A stretch of 64,000 bases of DNA. It comes from Rufibacter latericius. Lineage in GTDB: Bacteria > Bacteroidota > Bacteroidia > Cytophagales > Hymenobacteraceae. Both the position numbers and the translations under genes were made by a program. The notes beneath the pieces are model-generated. The model searched no databases, was not told the origin of the DNA, and was given only the letters and a program-made list of their open reading frames with translations. Shown here one piece after another: positions 26,634-35,350 of the stretch; the stretch's first letter is position 1, and each line of letters begins with the position of its first letter. The stretch lies in contig NZ_RJJD01000015.1 of the NCBI RefSeq assembly GCF_003721515.1, forward strand, positions 38,258 to 102,257, written 5' to 3'.

Positions 26634-26666
26634 TTAGGGCTTTTTTCAAAAAATCAGGCCAAAAGC
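26631..26666. repeat. Dispersed palindrome, copy 11
   Basis: GCTTTAGGGCTTTTTTC, AA centre, AAAATCAGGCCAAAAGC. It abuts the THX terminator. Confidence 0.65.
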
Positions 26667-26800
26667 AGGAACAGGTTCTTTCAAGGTCCAGAAGCCTAAC
26701 CGCCACTCAACCAGAAGACACTCCGCACCACAAACGCCTTTTTGTTTCTCCTCCTTCCGGCATTCTTTTTATATTTGCCCGTAGAACCTCCTTCCCTGTT

Positions 26801-27184
26801 GTGAAAGTCAGAGTTATCTTCTTTGCGGTTTACCTCTTTCTGGGCTCCCTGCTGCCCAACTCTGATTTGCACGAACTGTCCAAAATCTCGAACCTGCTGC
26901 AGCACTACCAGACGCACATCGCCCTGAACGATCAGCTGAGTTTCACAGCGTTTCTGGACATGCACTATCAGGGTTCAGAGAACACCCCATCAGAAAACCA
27001 CGACCGGCTCCCGCTCAAACAGATGGGCAACTCGGCCTACGATTTCTTTGTAGCCATGCCGTTGCTGCAGCCTTTTTTCCAGGTACACGAAGCACAGGAG
27101 CCACAGCAATTCACCTCACATCCCCAATCCCGGGTTCCCGAGGCCTTTACCGGCAGTATCTGGCAGCCTCCGCAGGCAGCCTGA
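26801..27184 (+). CDS. Small exported protein of the heavy-metal efflux locus
   Basis: 127 residues from a GTG at 26801, where a hydrophobic leader VKVRVIFFAVYLFLGSLLP begins; the open frame further upstream crosses a palindrome and a terminator and is rejected as coding. The mature part contains LHELSKISNLLQHYQTHIALNDQLSFTAFLDMHYQGSEN with scattered histidines. Similar small proteins commonly precede CzcA/CusA genes in Bacteroidota. A periplasmic accessory or metal-handling role is inference from position and histidines. Confidence 0.7.
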   Translation: MKVRVIFFAVYLFLGSLLPNSDLHELSKISNLLQHYQTHIALNDQLSFTAFLDMHYQGSENTPSENHDRLPLKQMGNSAYDFFVAMPLLQPFFQVHEAQEPQQFTSHPQSRVPEAFTGSIWQPPQAA

Positions 27185-27240
27185 TTCCTTTTTGTGGCAG
27201 CACGGGCTTTTCATGCCTGAGTAGAGTTTTTCTCTACAAC

Positions 27241-27278
27241 CGTTTACGGTCTGTTTTTCAGAAAACAGCCTAAGAACG
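27241..27278. repeat. Dispersed palindrome, copy 12
   Basis: CGTTTACGGTCTGTTTTTC, then AGAAAACAGCC and TAAGAACG. It lies 56 bp past the small exported gene and ahead of the efflux pump. Confidence 0.7.
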
Positions 27279-27446
27279 CCGCTATCCCATTTGCTGTCCC
27301 CAACATCTTATTTTCTTTCCAGAATTGCCTTAGGCTTTCTCCCAGAACCGTCAGGACGGCTACAGACCAGACGTTCTCCGGCATGGCTGTTTTTCGCCTG
27401 ATTTCTTAGGAATCGGTGAAAAGCCGCTTCATCACATATCAAGAAC

Positions 27447-30400
27447 ATGTTACAGAAGATTATAGAGTTTTCCATCAAGAACAAGCTGGTGATTGGCTTG
27501 CTCACGGTGGCGTTGGTGGCGTGGGGCGTGTACAACGTGCAGCGCCTGCCCATTGATGCCGTGCCCGACATCACCAACAACCAGGTCCAGGTCATCACGG
27601 TGTCGCCCTCGCTGGGGGCGCAGGAAGTGGAGCGGCTCATCTCGTTCCCCGTGGAATTGTCGGTGGCCAGCGTGCCAGGCATCACGGAGATAAGGTCGTT
27701 TTCCCGCTTCGGGCTGTCATTGGTGACGGTGGTCTTTGACGAGGACCGCGATATTTACTGGGCCCGCCAGCAGATCACCGAGAAACTGAAGGAAGCCGAG
27801 GAGCAGATCCCCGAAGGCATGGGTTCACCCACCTTGGCGCCGGTTTCCACCGGTCTGGGTGAGATTTACCAGTACGAGCTGCACCCCGCGCCCGGCTTTG
27901 AGCACAAGTACAACGCCACCGAGTTACGCTCCATCCAGGACTGGATTGTGCGGCGACAACTATTGGGCACGCCCGGCGTGGCCGAGGTCAGCAGTTTTGG
28001 CGGCAAGCTGAAGCAGTACGAGGTAGCCATCAACCCTGAGAAGCTCCGCAGCTTCAACCTCACCATCACCCAAGTATTCGACGCGCTGGAGAAGAACAAT
28101 GCCAACGCAGGCGGCGCTTACATTGAGAAAGATCCCAACGCCTACTTCATCCGCACCGAAGGGCTGGTGAAAACCCAGGAAGACATCGGACGCATTGTGG
28201 TCACCATCACCTCCGGCGGTGCGCCCGTACTCATCAGAGATCTGGCCGAGGTGCGCGAAGGGTCGGCCATCCGTTATGGGGCAATGGTGAACGAGCACGG
28301 CGAGGTGGCCGGCGGCATTGTGATGATGCTCAAAGGCGAAAACTCATCTCAGGTGATTCAGCGGGTGAAAGACAAAGTAGCCGAGATCCGTAAAACGTTG
28401 CCCGAAGGCGTAGTGCTGGAGCCATTCCTGGACCGCACCAAACTGGTGAACCGCGCCATCAGCACGGTAGAGAAAAACCTGGCCGAGGGCGCTTTGATTG
28501 TAGTCTTCGTGCTGGTGCTGCTGTTGGGCAACCTGCGGGCGGGGCTGCTGGTGGCCTCGGTGATTCCGCTGGCCATGCTGTTTGCCATCTCGCTCATGAA
28601 CGTGTTTGGTGTATCCGGTAACCTCATGAGTTTGGGCGCGCTGGATTTCGGGTTGATTGTGGATGGGGCTGTGATCATTGTGGAGAGCGTGATCCACAAC
28701 ATCCAAACCAGCAATTACCACCAACAAGGCTTGATAAAACTCTCGCGCAAGCAGATGGACGAGGAAGTGCAGGGCTCGGCCAGCAAAATGATGGGCTTCG
28801 CCTCGTTCGGGCAGATCATCATCTTAATTGTGTACCTGCCTATTCTGGCGCTGGTGGGTATTGAGGGTAAGATGTTCAAACCCATGGCGCAGACCGTTTC
28901 CTTCGCAATTCTGGGCGCGTTCCTGCTGTCGCTCACCTACGTGCCCATGATGTCGTCGCTGGTCTTGAGCCGCAAAACCTTGCACAAAGACAACATCTCA
29001 GACAAAATCATGAACGCCATTAATCGGGCGTACCAGCCGCTGCTCAACTTTGCCTTGCGGGCGAAAGCCTTGGTGCTGGGAGTGGCTTTGGGGCTGTTCG
29101 CGCTGAGTTTAGTCTTGTTCACGCAAATGGGCGGCGAGTTTATCCCGTCTTTGGACGAAGGCGATTTCGCCATTGAAACCCGCGTGCTCACCGGCAGTTC
29201 GCTCAACGAGACCATCAAAGTGGTGCAGAAAGCCTCTGAAGTTCTCAAAAAAACCTTCCCCGAGGTTGAGAAAGTAGTCACCAAGATCGGCTCCGCCGAA
29301 GTGCCCACTGAACCCAACCCCGTGGAACTGGGCGACATGATTGTGGTGCTGAAAGAACGCTCTGAGTGGACCAGCGCCAGCTCGCGCGTGGAACTGGCCA
29401 ACAAGATGTCTGAGGTACTGCACCAGAACCTTCCGCAGGCGTCTTTCGGGGTGCAGCAGCCTATCCAGATGCGCTTCAACGAGTTGATGACCGGCGCCCG
29501 GCAAGACGTGGTACTCAAAATCTATGGCGAGGATGTGGACCAACTTGCCAAAAGTGCCCAGAAAATACGCAAGCTCATCCAGCCCATTGAAGGCGCGCAG
29601 GACCTGTACATTGAGGAAATGAGCGGTCTGCCGCAGGTAGTGGTGGAATATGACCGCGAGAGCATGGCGCGTTACGGCCTCACCGTGGAAGACGTGAACC
29701 GCACCGTCACCGCCGGGTTCGCGGGCGAGATTGCCGGCCAGGTGTACGAGGGCGAGAAACGCTTTGACCTGGTGGTGCGCCTGAACCAGCAGAACCGGCG
29801 CGATATCTCTGATGTGCAGCGCCTCTACGTGAGCAACGCCAACGGCCTGCAGATTCCGCTGGAGCACATTGCCAAAGTGGAGATGAAAGAAGGTCCCAAC
29901 CAAATTCAGCGCGATGGGACCCGCCGCCGCATCACCATTGGGTTCAACGTGCGTAACCGCGATGTGCAGAGTATTGTCACCGAGATTCAGCAGAAAATAG
30001 AGGGCAAGATCAAGCTGCCACCGGGCTACTCCATTACCTACGGCGGCGAGTTCCAGAACCTGATAGAAGCCAAGAAACGCCTTTCGGTGGCAGTGCCGCT
30101 GGCGTTGGCGCTCATCTTTGTGCTGCTGTTTTTCGCTTTTAGGTCTGTTAAGCAGTCTATCCTCATCTTCACGGCCATTCCGCTCTCGGCCATTGGCGGC
30201 ATCTTTGCTTTGCTTTTGCGCGACATGCCGTTCAGCATCTCGGCGGGCGTGGGCTTTATTGCCCTGTTTGGCGTGGCCGTGCTCAACGGGATTGTGATGA
30301 TCGGGTATTTCAACCAACTCAAAGCTGGCGGCATGACCAACTTGGAACAGGTCATCCGGGAAGGCACGGCGGCGCGTTTGCGGCCCATCGTGATGACCGC

Positions 30401-31841
30401 CACGGTGGCCTCGCTAGGGTTCCTGCCCATGGCCCTGTCTTCCTCGGCGGGCGCCGAAGTCCAGAAACCACTGGCTACCGTGGTGATCGGCGGACTGCTA
30501 TCGGCTACGCTGCTCACGTTGGTGGTACTGCCCATCATCTACTATTTCTCTGAGAAAGGCGTGGGCGGACTGAAAAACTCGGGCAAGGGTATGAAGAAAC
30601 TGAAGAAAGAAGCCGCCTTGGGCTTGGTGTTGTTCTTTCTGGCTTTGCCGAAGGTAGGTCAAGCCCAAACGCCGCAAACCCTTTCTCTGGCTCAGGTCCT
30701 AGAGTTGGCGCAACAGAACAACAAACAGCTACGCAGCGCGACGCTGGAAGTGGAAATACGCGGGGCTTTGCAGAAAACTGCCGTGGATATTCCCAAAACC
30801 GAGATGACCTACAGCCAGGGCGAAATCAACAGCCCCGTGACCGATGACCGCATTGGGGTGAGCCAGACCATTCCGTTCCCTAGCACCTGGAAAGCACAGA
30901 GCAAACTGTTGCAGGAGCAGAAAAACCTGAGCCAACAGCAACTGAACCTGCAGCAGCACGATCTGGCTTACCAGGTGAAACAGTCGTATGCACGCCTTGC
31001 GTTTCTGCACGGCACGGCTCAACTGTTGCAACGGCAAGACAGCATCTTCCAGGTGTTGGAACGGGCGGCCGAGGTACGGTTCAGAACCGGCGAAACCGGC
31101 CTGCTGGAGAAAACCACCGCTACCACCCAACGCCTGGAACTCACCGACCGGATACGGCAGAACCAAACGGCTTTGGCGGTGGCGCAGGCGCAGCTGAACG
31201 CGCTCATCCAAGCCCCGGAGCCACTGATGATCACCCCTGAACCGTTGCGGGTAGACAGCACCACTATCGGCGCAGCCGCTTCTGGAAACCACCCGCTGCT
31301 TTCTGTGTACCAACAGCAAATCACCGTGGCCGACCGCGAGCAACAGGCAGAGAAAAGCAAATTGGCCCCTGATATTACCTTGGGCTACTTCAACCAGTCG
31401 TTGATTGGCACTTATGACATCAATGGACGCATTGAAACGGCAGCGGACCGGGGCCGACGGTTCCAGGGCGTGGAAGCGGGATTGACGGTACCGCTGTGGC
31501 AGGGACCGCAACGGGCGCGGGTAAAAGCCGCGGCGTTTGGCAAACAGGCTGCCGAGGCCACGCTGCAAAACCAACAGCACCTGCTCCAGAACGAGTGGCA
31601 GGCCGCCCAGGCCACCCATCAGCAGTTGCGCCAGAGCCTGCAGTTCTACCAGCGGCAAGTGCTGGGGAATGCCCGCCTGGCCCTTACCCAAGCCGACAAA
31701 GCCTACCGCAGCGGCGAGGCCAGTTACCTGAGTTACCTGCAAGCCGCCGACCAACAGCTGCGCACCCAACAAAACTACCTTCAGCTCCTGCTGGACTACC
31801 AATTAAACGTCTTTCAACTCCAATATTTAGGAGGCAACTAA
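27447..31841 (+). CDS. CzcA-type heavy-metal RND pump fused to a TolC-like outer-membrane channel
   Basis: 1464 residues. Residues 1 to about 1040 are an RND permease (MLQKIIEFSIKNKLVIGLLTVAL; GLIVDGAVIIVES near 400-415). The DFG-x3-DGA pattern resembles divalent-cation (Co/Zn/Cd) pumps more than copper CusA. Residues from about 1050 are a TolC/CusC-type efflux channel with long coiled-coil segments. At the join sits MKKLKKEAALGLVLFFLALP ending KVGQAQ, an intact signal-peptide-like sequence starting at 30591. The adaptor gene starts 2 bp after the stop. Such fusions are known in Bacteroidota; how the two halves separate is not clear. Confidence 0.93.
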   Translation: MLQKIIEFSIKNKLVIGLLTVALVAWGVYNVQRLPIDAVPDITNNQVQVITVSPSLGAQEVERLISFPVELSVASVPGITEIRSFSRFGLSLVTVVFDEDRDIYWARQQITEKLKEAEEQIPEGMGSPTLAPVSTGLGEIYQYELHPAPGFEHKYNATELRSIQDWIVRRQLLGTPGVAEVSSFGGKLKQYEVAINPEKLRSFNLTITQVFDALEKNNANAGGAYIEKDPNAYFIRTEGLVKTQEDIGRIVVTITSGGAPVLIRDLAEVREGSAIRYGAMVNEHGEVAGGIVMMLKGENSSQVIQRVKDKVAEIRKTLPEGVVLEPFLDRTKLVNRAISTVEKNLAEGALIVVFVLVLLLGNLRAGLLVASVIPLAMLFAISLMNVFGVSGNLMSLGALDFGLIVDGAVIIVESVIHNIQTSNYHQQGLIKLSRKQMDEEVQGSASKMMGFASFGQIIILIVYLPILALVGIEGKMFKPMAQTVSFAILGAFLLSLTYVPMMSSLVLSRKTLHKDNISDKIMNAINRAYQPLLNFALRAKALVLGVALGLFALSLVLFTQMGGEFIPSLDEGDFAIETRVLTGSSLNETIKVVQKASEVLKKTFPEVEKVVTKIGSAEVPTEPNPVELGDMIVVLKERSEWTSASSRVELANKMSEVLHQNLPQASFGVQQPIQMRFNELMTGARQDVVLKIYGEDVDQLAKSAQKIRKLIQPIEGAQDLYIEEMSGLPQVVVEYDRESMARYGLTVEDVNRTVTAGFAGEIAGQVYEGEKRFDLVVRLNQQNRRDISDVQRLYVSNANGLQIPLEHIAKVEMKEGPNQIQRDGTRRRITIGFNVRNRDVQSIVTEIQQKIEGKIKLPPGYSITYGGEFQNLIEAKKRLSVAVPLALALIFVLLFFAFRSVKQSILIFTAIPLSAIGGIFALLLRDMPFSISAGVGFIALFGVAVLNGIVMIGYFNQLKAGGMTNLEQVIREGTAARLRPIVMTATVASLGFLPMALSSSAGAEVQKPLATVVIGGLLSATLLTLVVLPIIYYFSEKGVGGLKNSGKGMKKLKKEAALGLVLFFLALPKVGQAQTPQTLSLAQVLELAQQNNKQLRSATLEVEIRGALQKTAVDIPKTEMTYSQGEINSPVTDDRIGVSQTIPFPSTWKAQSKLLQEQKNLSQQQLNLQQHDLAYQVKQSYARLAFLHGTAQLLQRQDSIFQVLERAAEVRFRTGETGLLEKTTATTQRLELTDRIRQNQTALAVAQAQLNALIQAPEPLMITPEPLRVDSTTIGAAASGNHPLLSVYQQQITVADREQQAEKSKLAPDITLGYFNQSLIGTYDINGRIETAADRGRRFQGVEAGLTVPLWQGPQRARVKAAAFGKQAAEATLQNQQHLLQNEWQAAQATHQQLRQSLQFYQRQVLGNARLALTQADKAYRSGEASYLSYLQAADQQLRTQQNYLQLLLDYQLNVFQLQYLGGN
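31829..31834 (+). promoter_or_regulatory. Ribosome-binding site of the efflux adaptor gene
   Basis: AGGAGG lies 9 bases before the ATG at 31844, inside the 3' end of the pump gene. It supports that start over the much longer open frame. Confidence 0.75.
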
Positions 31842-31843
31842 CC

Positions 31844-33001
31844 ATGAGAACATCTTTTTTCACGTATAGCCTGGCTGGGCTCATCCTCTTTTCGGCCTGT
31901 TCTGAGAAAAACACCCCCGAAACGCCTAGTCCCGAGGCCGCGGCTACGCCAGTAGAAACGCCTGAGCTCATTACCCTTACCCATCAGCAGATGCAGAACG
32001 CCGGGGTAGAGCTGGGCTCGCCCACGCAACAGAAACTGGGCAACACACTGCAGCTTTCCGGCGAGATTGACGTGCCGCCTACTAGTTTGATCAGCGTCTC
32101 GGTTCCGTACGGCGGATTTGTGAAAACCATGAACCTGCTGCCGGGCCAGCACATCCGGAAAGGCCAAATTCTGGCCACCCTCCAACACCCCGACTACGTG
32201 CAACTGCAGCAGGACTACCTGGATACCCGCGCGCGTCTGCAACTGGCCAACCTGGAGTATCAGCGCCAGCAGGAACTCACTGAGGAGAAAGTGAGCGCCC
32301 TTAAGAACCTGCAGCAAATCAAAACCGAGCGTGAGGTGCTACAGAACAGCCTGGCCGCCCTGCGGGAGAAACTGCTCATGATCAACATCAACCCGGCGCG
32401 CCTGCAGAACGGCAAAATCAGCCGGAGCATCAACATCACCTCGCCCATCAACGGCTTCGTGAAAAACACGCTGGTGAACGTGGGCAAAATGGTCAACGCC
32501 TCTGATGTGCTGTTTGAACTGGTGAACACCGATGACCTGCACCTTAAACTTAACGCCTTCGAGAAAGACGTGCCCTACCTGAGCCCCGGCCAGCGCCTCA
32601 CCTACACCCTCCCCAATGATCCCGCGCCCCGCACCGCCGAGATCATCCTAGTAGGCCACAGCGTAGAGGGCGACAAAACCGTTCCTATCCACGCTCATCT
32701 TGACCACCACGACGAGCACAAACTGCTGCCCGGCATGTACGTGACCGCCACCGTCCAGACCACCGACCGCACTGTTACAGCTCTCCCCGAAAGCGCCGTG
32801 GTTCAGTTTGATGGCTCGCCCTACGTGTACGCCAGCCCCGGCAACCGTCAGTTCAAACGGGTAGAAGTAAAAACCGGCCTCAAAGGCAACGGCTACGTGG
32901 AAGTGCAACTCCCGGCGGAACTGCAAACCACCACCAGCATTGCCGTGAAAGGCGCGCACAACCTGCTGGCCATGCAGGAGAATAAGGAGGAAGAGGAGTA
33001 G
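31844..33001 (+). CDS. Periplasmic adaptor lipoprotein of the heavy-metal RND pump (CzcB/CusB type)
   Basis: 385 residues from the ATG at 31844. A lipoprotein signal ends in LILFSAC, so Cys23 or nearby is the lipidation site. The membrane-fusion-protein layout is visible: barrel-sandwich strands (SVPYGGFVKTMNLLPGQHIRKGQILATLQHPDYVQLQ), a helical hairpin (about 120-190), return lipoyl strands (ITSPINGFVKNTLVNVGKMV), then beta-barrel domains. It bridges the inner-membrane pump and the channel part of the fused partner. The C-terminus is acidic (ENKEEEE). It is cotranscribed with the pump. Confidence 0.92.
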   Translation: MRTSFFTYSLAGLILFSACSEKNTPETPSPEAAATPVETPELITLTHQQMQNAGVELGSPTQQKLGNTLQLSGEIDVPPTSLISVSVPYGGFVKTMNLLPGQHIRKGQILATLQHPDYVQLQQDYLDTRARLQLANLEYQRQQELTEEKVSALKNLQQIKTEREVLQNSLAALREKLLMININPARLQNGKISRSINITSPINGFVKNTLVNVGKMVNASDVLFELVNTDDLHLKLNAFEKDVPYLSPGQRLTYTLPNDPAPRTAEIILVGHSVEGDKTVPIHAHLDHHDEHKLLPGMYVTATVQTTDRTVTALPESAVVQFDGSPYVYASPGNRQFKRVEVKTGLKGNGYVEVQLPAELQTTTSIAVKGAHNLLAMQENKEEEE

Positions 33002-33064
33002 TTGGCACAGACGCTCGCACCAATTATTCCTGAGTCTTGAGTTCTGAGTCCTGAATAGGGAATA

Positions 33065-33102
33065 TGTTTTAGGGTTAGTTTGGGAGAAAGAGGCCAAAAA
33101 CG
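33065..33102. repeat. Dispersed palindrome, copy 13 (degenerate)
   Basis: TGTTTTAGGGTTAGTTTG and GAAAGAGGCCAAAAACG. It lies 63 bp past the adaptor stop. Confidence 0.5.
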
Positions 33103-33140
33103 CTAAACCTGTGAGGTTTTGAAAACCTCACAGGTTTAGC
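33102..33140. terminator. Perfect palindromic hairpin (CTAAACCTGTGAGGTTTT arms)
   Basis: CTAAACCTGTGAGGTTTT and its exact complement, almost loopless. A bidirectional stop between convergent genes is likely. Similar AAACCTGT-AGG palindromes are, from memory, frequent in Bacteroidota intergenic regions. Confidence 0.65.
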
Positions 33141-33171
33141 CACCCACCACGCAGCAGACCTCCGCTCCAAA

Positions 33172-33208
33172 GACCTCGTAGCGTCTGGAGGACCTGCGAG
33201 CGTCTCCG
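33172..33208. repeat. Two 18-bp direct repeats, 19-bp period
   Basis: GACCTCGTAGCGTCTGGA and GACCTGCGAGCGTCTCCG lie side by side, sharing 13 of 18 positions. GC-rich and non-coding. Confidence 0.5.
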
Positions 33209-33290
33209 CCAACTGCCTTCGCCGCCGCACATGAATTTTCTATCAGGCAAATAGAGCCCTTCCGCAGACCCATTCCATAACAAAGCCCCT

Positions 33291-33325
33291 GCTTTTGACC
33301 TGATTTCTGAAAACAGGTCAAAAGC
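33291..33325. repeat. Dispersed palindrome, copy 14 (after the MFS gene)
   Basis: A perfect outer stem GCTTTTGACCTG / CAGGTCAAAAGC with TTTCTGAAAA centre, 22 bp past the MFS stop. GAC/GTC replaces the usual GGC/GCC with pairing kept. Confidence 0.85.
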
Positions 33326-33347
33326 AAGGGCTTCACTTTTAAAGCTA

Positions 33348-34607
33348 CTACAAACTCAGTTTCCGCAGTTTGTCTGCTTTCCAGGCGGTAAAGGACACAA
33401 TGAGGATGGTCATGGTTCCACCGAATACCACTGAGGGCACTACGCCCAGCAGCTTCGCGGCGAGGCCGGATTCAAAAGACCCAATCTCGTTGCTGGAGCC
33501 CACAAAGATGTTGTTCACGGAGGAGACACGGCCTTTCATGTGCTCGGGCGTGAGCGTGTGGATCAACGTGGACCGGATAATCACCGAGACGCTGTCCAGC
33601 ACACCGCTCAGCAGCAGCATCCCAAACGAGAGCCAGAACAGCTCTGACAAGCCAAACACAATGATGCACGCCCCAAAACCTGCCACCGCCCACAGCATTT
33701 TCTTCCCGGCGTTGAAAGTAATCGGCCGATAGGCCATGAACAAGGCCATGGTCACCGAGCCGATGGCCGGTGCCGAGCGCAACAAGCCCAGGCCCTGCGG
33801 CCCGATTTTGAGGATATCGGAGGCAAAAACCGGCAGCAGGATCACGGCTCCGCCGAAGAGCACCGCAAACATATCCAGGGCCAGTGCACTCAGGATGATC
33901 TGGTTCCCGAACACGAACCGGAGTCCGGTTTGCAGGCTTTCCTTGATCTTGAGTTTCGGACCTTCACTCACCGGCAGGGGCTTAGCGGCAATGAACGTGT
34001 ACAGCAGCAGCGATAGCAGCACCAGCGAGGCATCTACCCCAAACGCGGCCGTTACCCCACCGAAGGCATACACCAAACCACCAATGCCTGGCCCGGCCAC
34101 GGAGCCCGCCTGCCAGGTAGTACTGCTCCAGGTAATGGCGTTGGCGTACAGTTTCCGGTCTGGCAGCAGCTGTGGCATGAAGGCGAACACGGCTGGCCCC
34201 ATGAACCCACGCGCAATTCCGCTTAGGAAAATCACGGAATAAATGGGCAGCGTGCCAAACGTGTGCAGGATTTTACCAACATCCAGGGTGTAGAACAAGA
34301 GCGCCAAAGAACAGAAAAGCAGCACGCTCAGCACGGTGATGATGATGCGCTTACGCGGGATGATGTCGGCGACATGGCCTGCGTACAGCGCCACTGTGAT
34401 AGACGGAATCGCCTCTACCAAACCAATGAGCCCCAGCGAAAAAGGGTCTTTGGTAATGTCGTAGATCTGCCAGCCTACCACTACGGCCTGTATTTGCATG
34501 GCTAGCGTGATGCAGAAACGGGCGGAAACGAAAAGTCTGAACTCGGGAATCCGGAGGACGGCGTAGGGGTCGTGCCGTTCTTCGGGGATTGGGGTAGGTG
34601 TTGTCAC
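33348..34607 (-). CDS. MFS transporter (EntS-like)
   Basis: 419 residues with about 12 membrane spans. The MFS loop signature between helices 2 and 3 is GHVADIIPRKRIIIT. The N-terminal ALRIPEFRLF-type opening (here AVLRIPEFRLFVSARF) is typical of the EntS/major facilitator drug-exporter branch. The substrate is unknown. It stands alone, convergent with the efflux operon. A TACCTTTG box sits 20 bp upstream of its ATG. Confidence 0.88.
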   Translation of the reverse strand: MTTPTPIPEERHDPYAVLRIPEFRLFVSARFCITLAMQIQAVVVGWQIYDITKDPFSLGLIGLVEAIPSITVALYAGHVADIIPRKRIIITVLSVLLFCSLALLFYTLDVGKILHTFGTLPIYSVIFLSGIARGFMGPAVFAFMPQLLPDRKLYANAITWSSTTWQAGSVAGPGIGGLVYAFGGVTAAFGVDASLVLLSLLLYTFIAAKPLPVSEGPKLKIKESLQTGLRFVFGNQIILSALALDMFAVLFGGAVILLPVFASDILKIGPQGLGLLRSAPAIGSVTMALFMAYRPITFNAGKKMLWAVAGFGACIIVFGLSELFWLSFGMLLLSGVLDSVSVIIRSTLIHTLTPEHMKGRVSSVNNIFVGSSNEIGSFESGLAAKLLGVVPSVVFGGTMTILIVSFTAWKADKLRKLSL

Positions 34608-34626
34608 AGGTTAAAAATCAGGATGG

Positions 34627-34634
34627 CAAAGGTA
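34627..34634 (-). promoter_or_regulatory. Putative -7 box (TACCTTTG) of the MFS gene
   Basis: A perfect TAnnTTTG match on the minus strand 20 bp before the start codon; -33 box unclear. Confidence 0.4.
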
Positions 34635-34792
34635 TTGCATTTTTCTACGGAATTGGTTTATAATTGCTCAGGAACGAACGTTAAATAAAACATAGCTGTT
34701 TGCTATATTCTGGGTCTACCCATAATTTAACATGGTTAATAGACTTGGTTGTGCGTAATGTTTGTAAGTTTACCTCACTAAACGTCTCCCCT

Positions 34793-35227
34793 ATGTCTCC
34801 ATTATTTTTAGATGCCATTGCGCTGACTCACCGTCCAGACCTGGACGTGTTGTTTCTGCGTTGGCCCCAACCGGTGTATGCCTTCACCGCGCGTGAGGTC
34901 TACCAACAGGTATTGGAGCTAGCCAAAGATACCCAAGCCCGTTATTGGTTGTTTGACATCAGGAGCCGAGGCCCGCTTTCCTTAGAGGATATGGCTTGGC
35001 TGAAGGAATCGTTTTACCCTACCCTGCACGGCCAAATGGGACATATCACCCACGTAGCCTACCTGATGTCTCCGGCCCATACCAAAGACCCAGAGACGAA
35101 GGCCCTAGCCGCAGATATGCGCAAACAGCCCTGGTACGGCCAAGGAGCTGATTTTGAAGGATTCACCTCCGAAACAGAAGCCCTGCGCTGGCTTAAAAAA
35201 TGCCAATTGATTGAAGTAGAGCAATAA
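34793..35227 (+). CDS. Hypothetical STAS/SpoIIAA-like protein
   Basis: 144 residues from the ATG at 34793; an upstream in-frame ATG at 34700 adds 31 residues of no evident quality. The alternating strand and helix pattern (LDVLFLRWPQPVYAFTAREVYQQVLELAKDTQARYWLFDIRSRGPLS) is like the SpoIIAA-like (STAS) proteins common in Cytophagales. No catalytic motif. It is a single gene divergent from the MFS transporter and ends in a strong terminator. Confidence 0.6.
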   Translation: MSPLFLDAIALTHRPDLDVLFLRWPQPVYAFTAREVYQQVLELAKDTQARYWLFDIRSRGPLSLEDMAWLKESFYPTLHGQMGHITHVAYLMSPAHTKDPETKALAADMRKQPWYGQGADFEGFTSETEALRWLKKCQLIEVEQ

Positions 35228-35235
35228 TCTCTCTC

Positions 35236-35294
35236 GTAAAAAAACAGAATCGGCTTGGCGGAGGAAGTTTCCGCCAAGCCGATTCTGTTTTTAC
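35236..35294. terminator. Bidirectional terminator between the STAS-like gene and cydB
   Basis: GTAAAAAAACAGAATCGG and CTTGGCGGA pair with the mirror sequence, giving about 26 bp of stem with A and T tracts on both sides. Confidence 0.9.
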
Positions 35295-35310
35295 CAACCG
35301 ACGAATTTCT

Positions 35311-35346
35311 GTTTCAGGGCCATTTTCATGAAACCAGCCCTGAAAC
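35311..35346. repeat. Dispersed palindrome, copy 15 (after cydB)
   Basis: A perfect outer stem GTTTCAGGGC / GCCCTGAAAC around CATTTTCATGAAACCA. It lies 4 bp after the cydB stop and before the terminator. Confidence 0.85.
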
Positions 35347-35350
35347 GGCC

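Larger units (their letters stand above)
33002..33347 (+). other. Intergenic region between the efflux adaptor and the MFS gene
   Basis: The two genes converge here. The region holds two copies of the dispersed palindrome, one perfect long palindrome and a short GC-rich direct repeat, all listed separately. No gene is supported. Confidence 0.6.

Noticed and set aside
26582-26800. N-terminal extension of the small exported efflux protein
   Set aside because: The extra codons run through the THX terminator and a dispersed palindrome, and a proper hydrophobic leader begins at the GTG at 26801.
29109-30317. A 402-codon minus-strand open frame opposite the RND pump
   Set aside because: A shadow frame of GC-rich codons; the product is His-rich and repetitive, and the opposite strand encodes unmistakable RND motifs.
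30729-31802. A 357-codon minus-strand frame opposite the TolC-like domain
   Set aside because: It is Leu/Gln-rich, as expected from reading the complement of Gln/Leu-rich helices.
33102-33140. Counting the AAACCTGTGAGG palindrome as a member of the main family
   Set aside because: Its arms are different in sequence (no GGCCTG core) and it is almost loopless; it is a separate type of hairpin.
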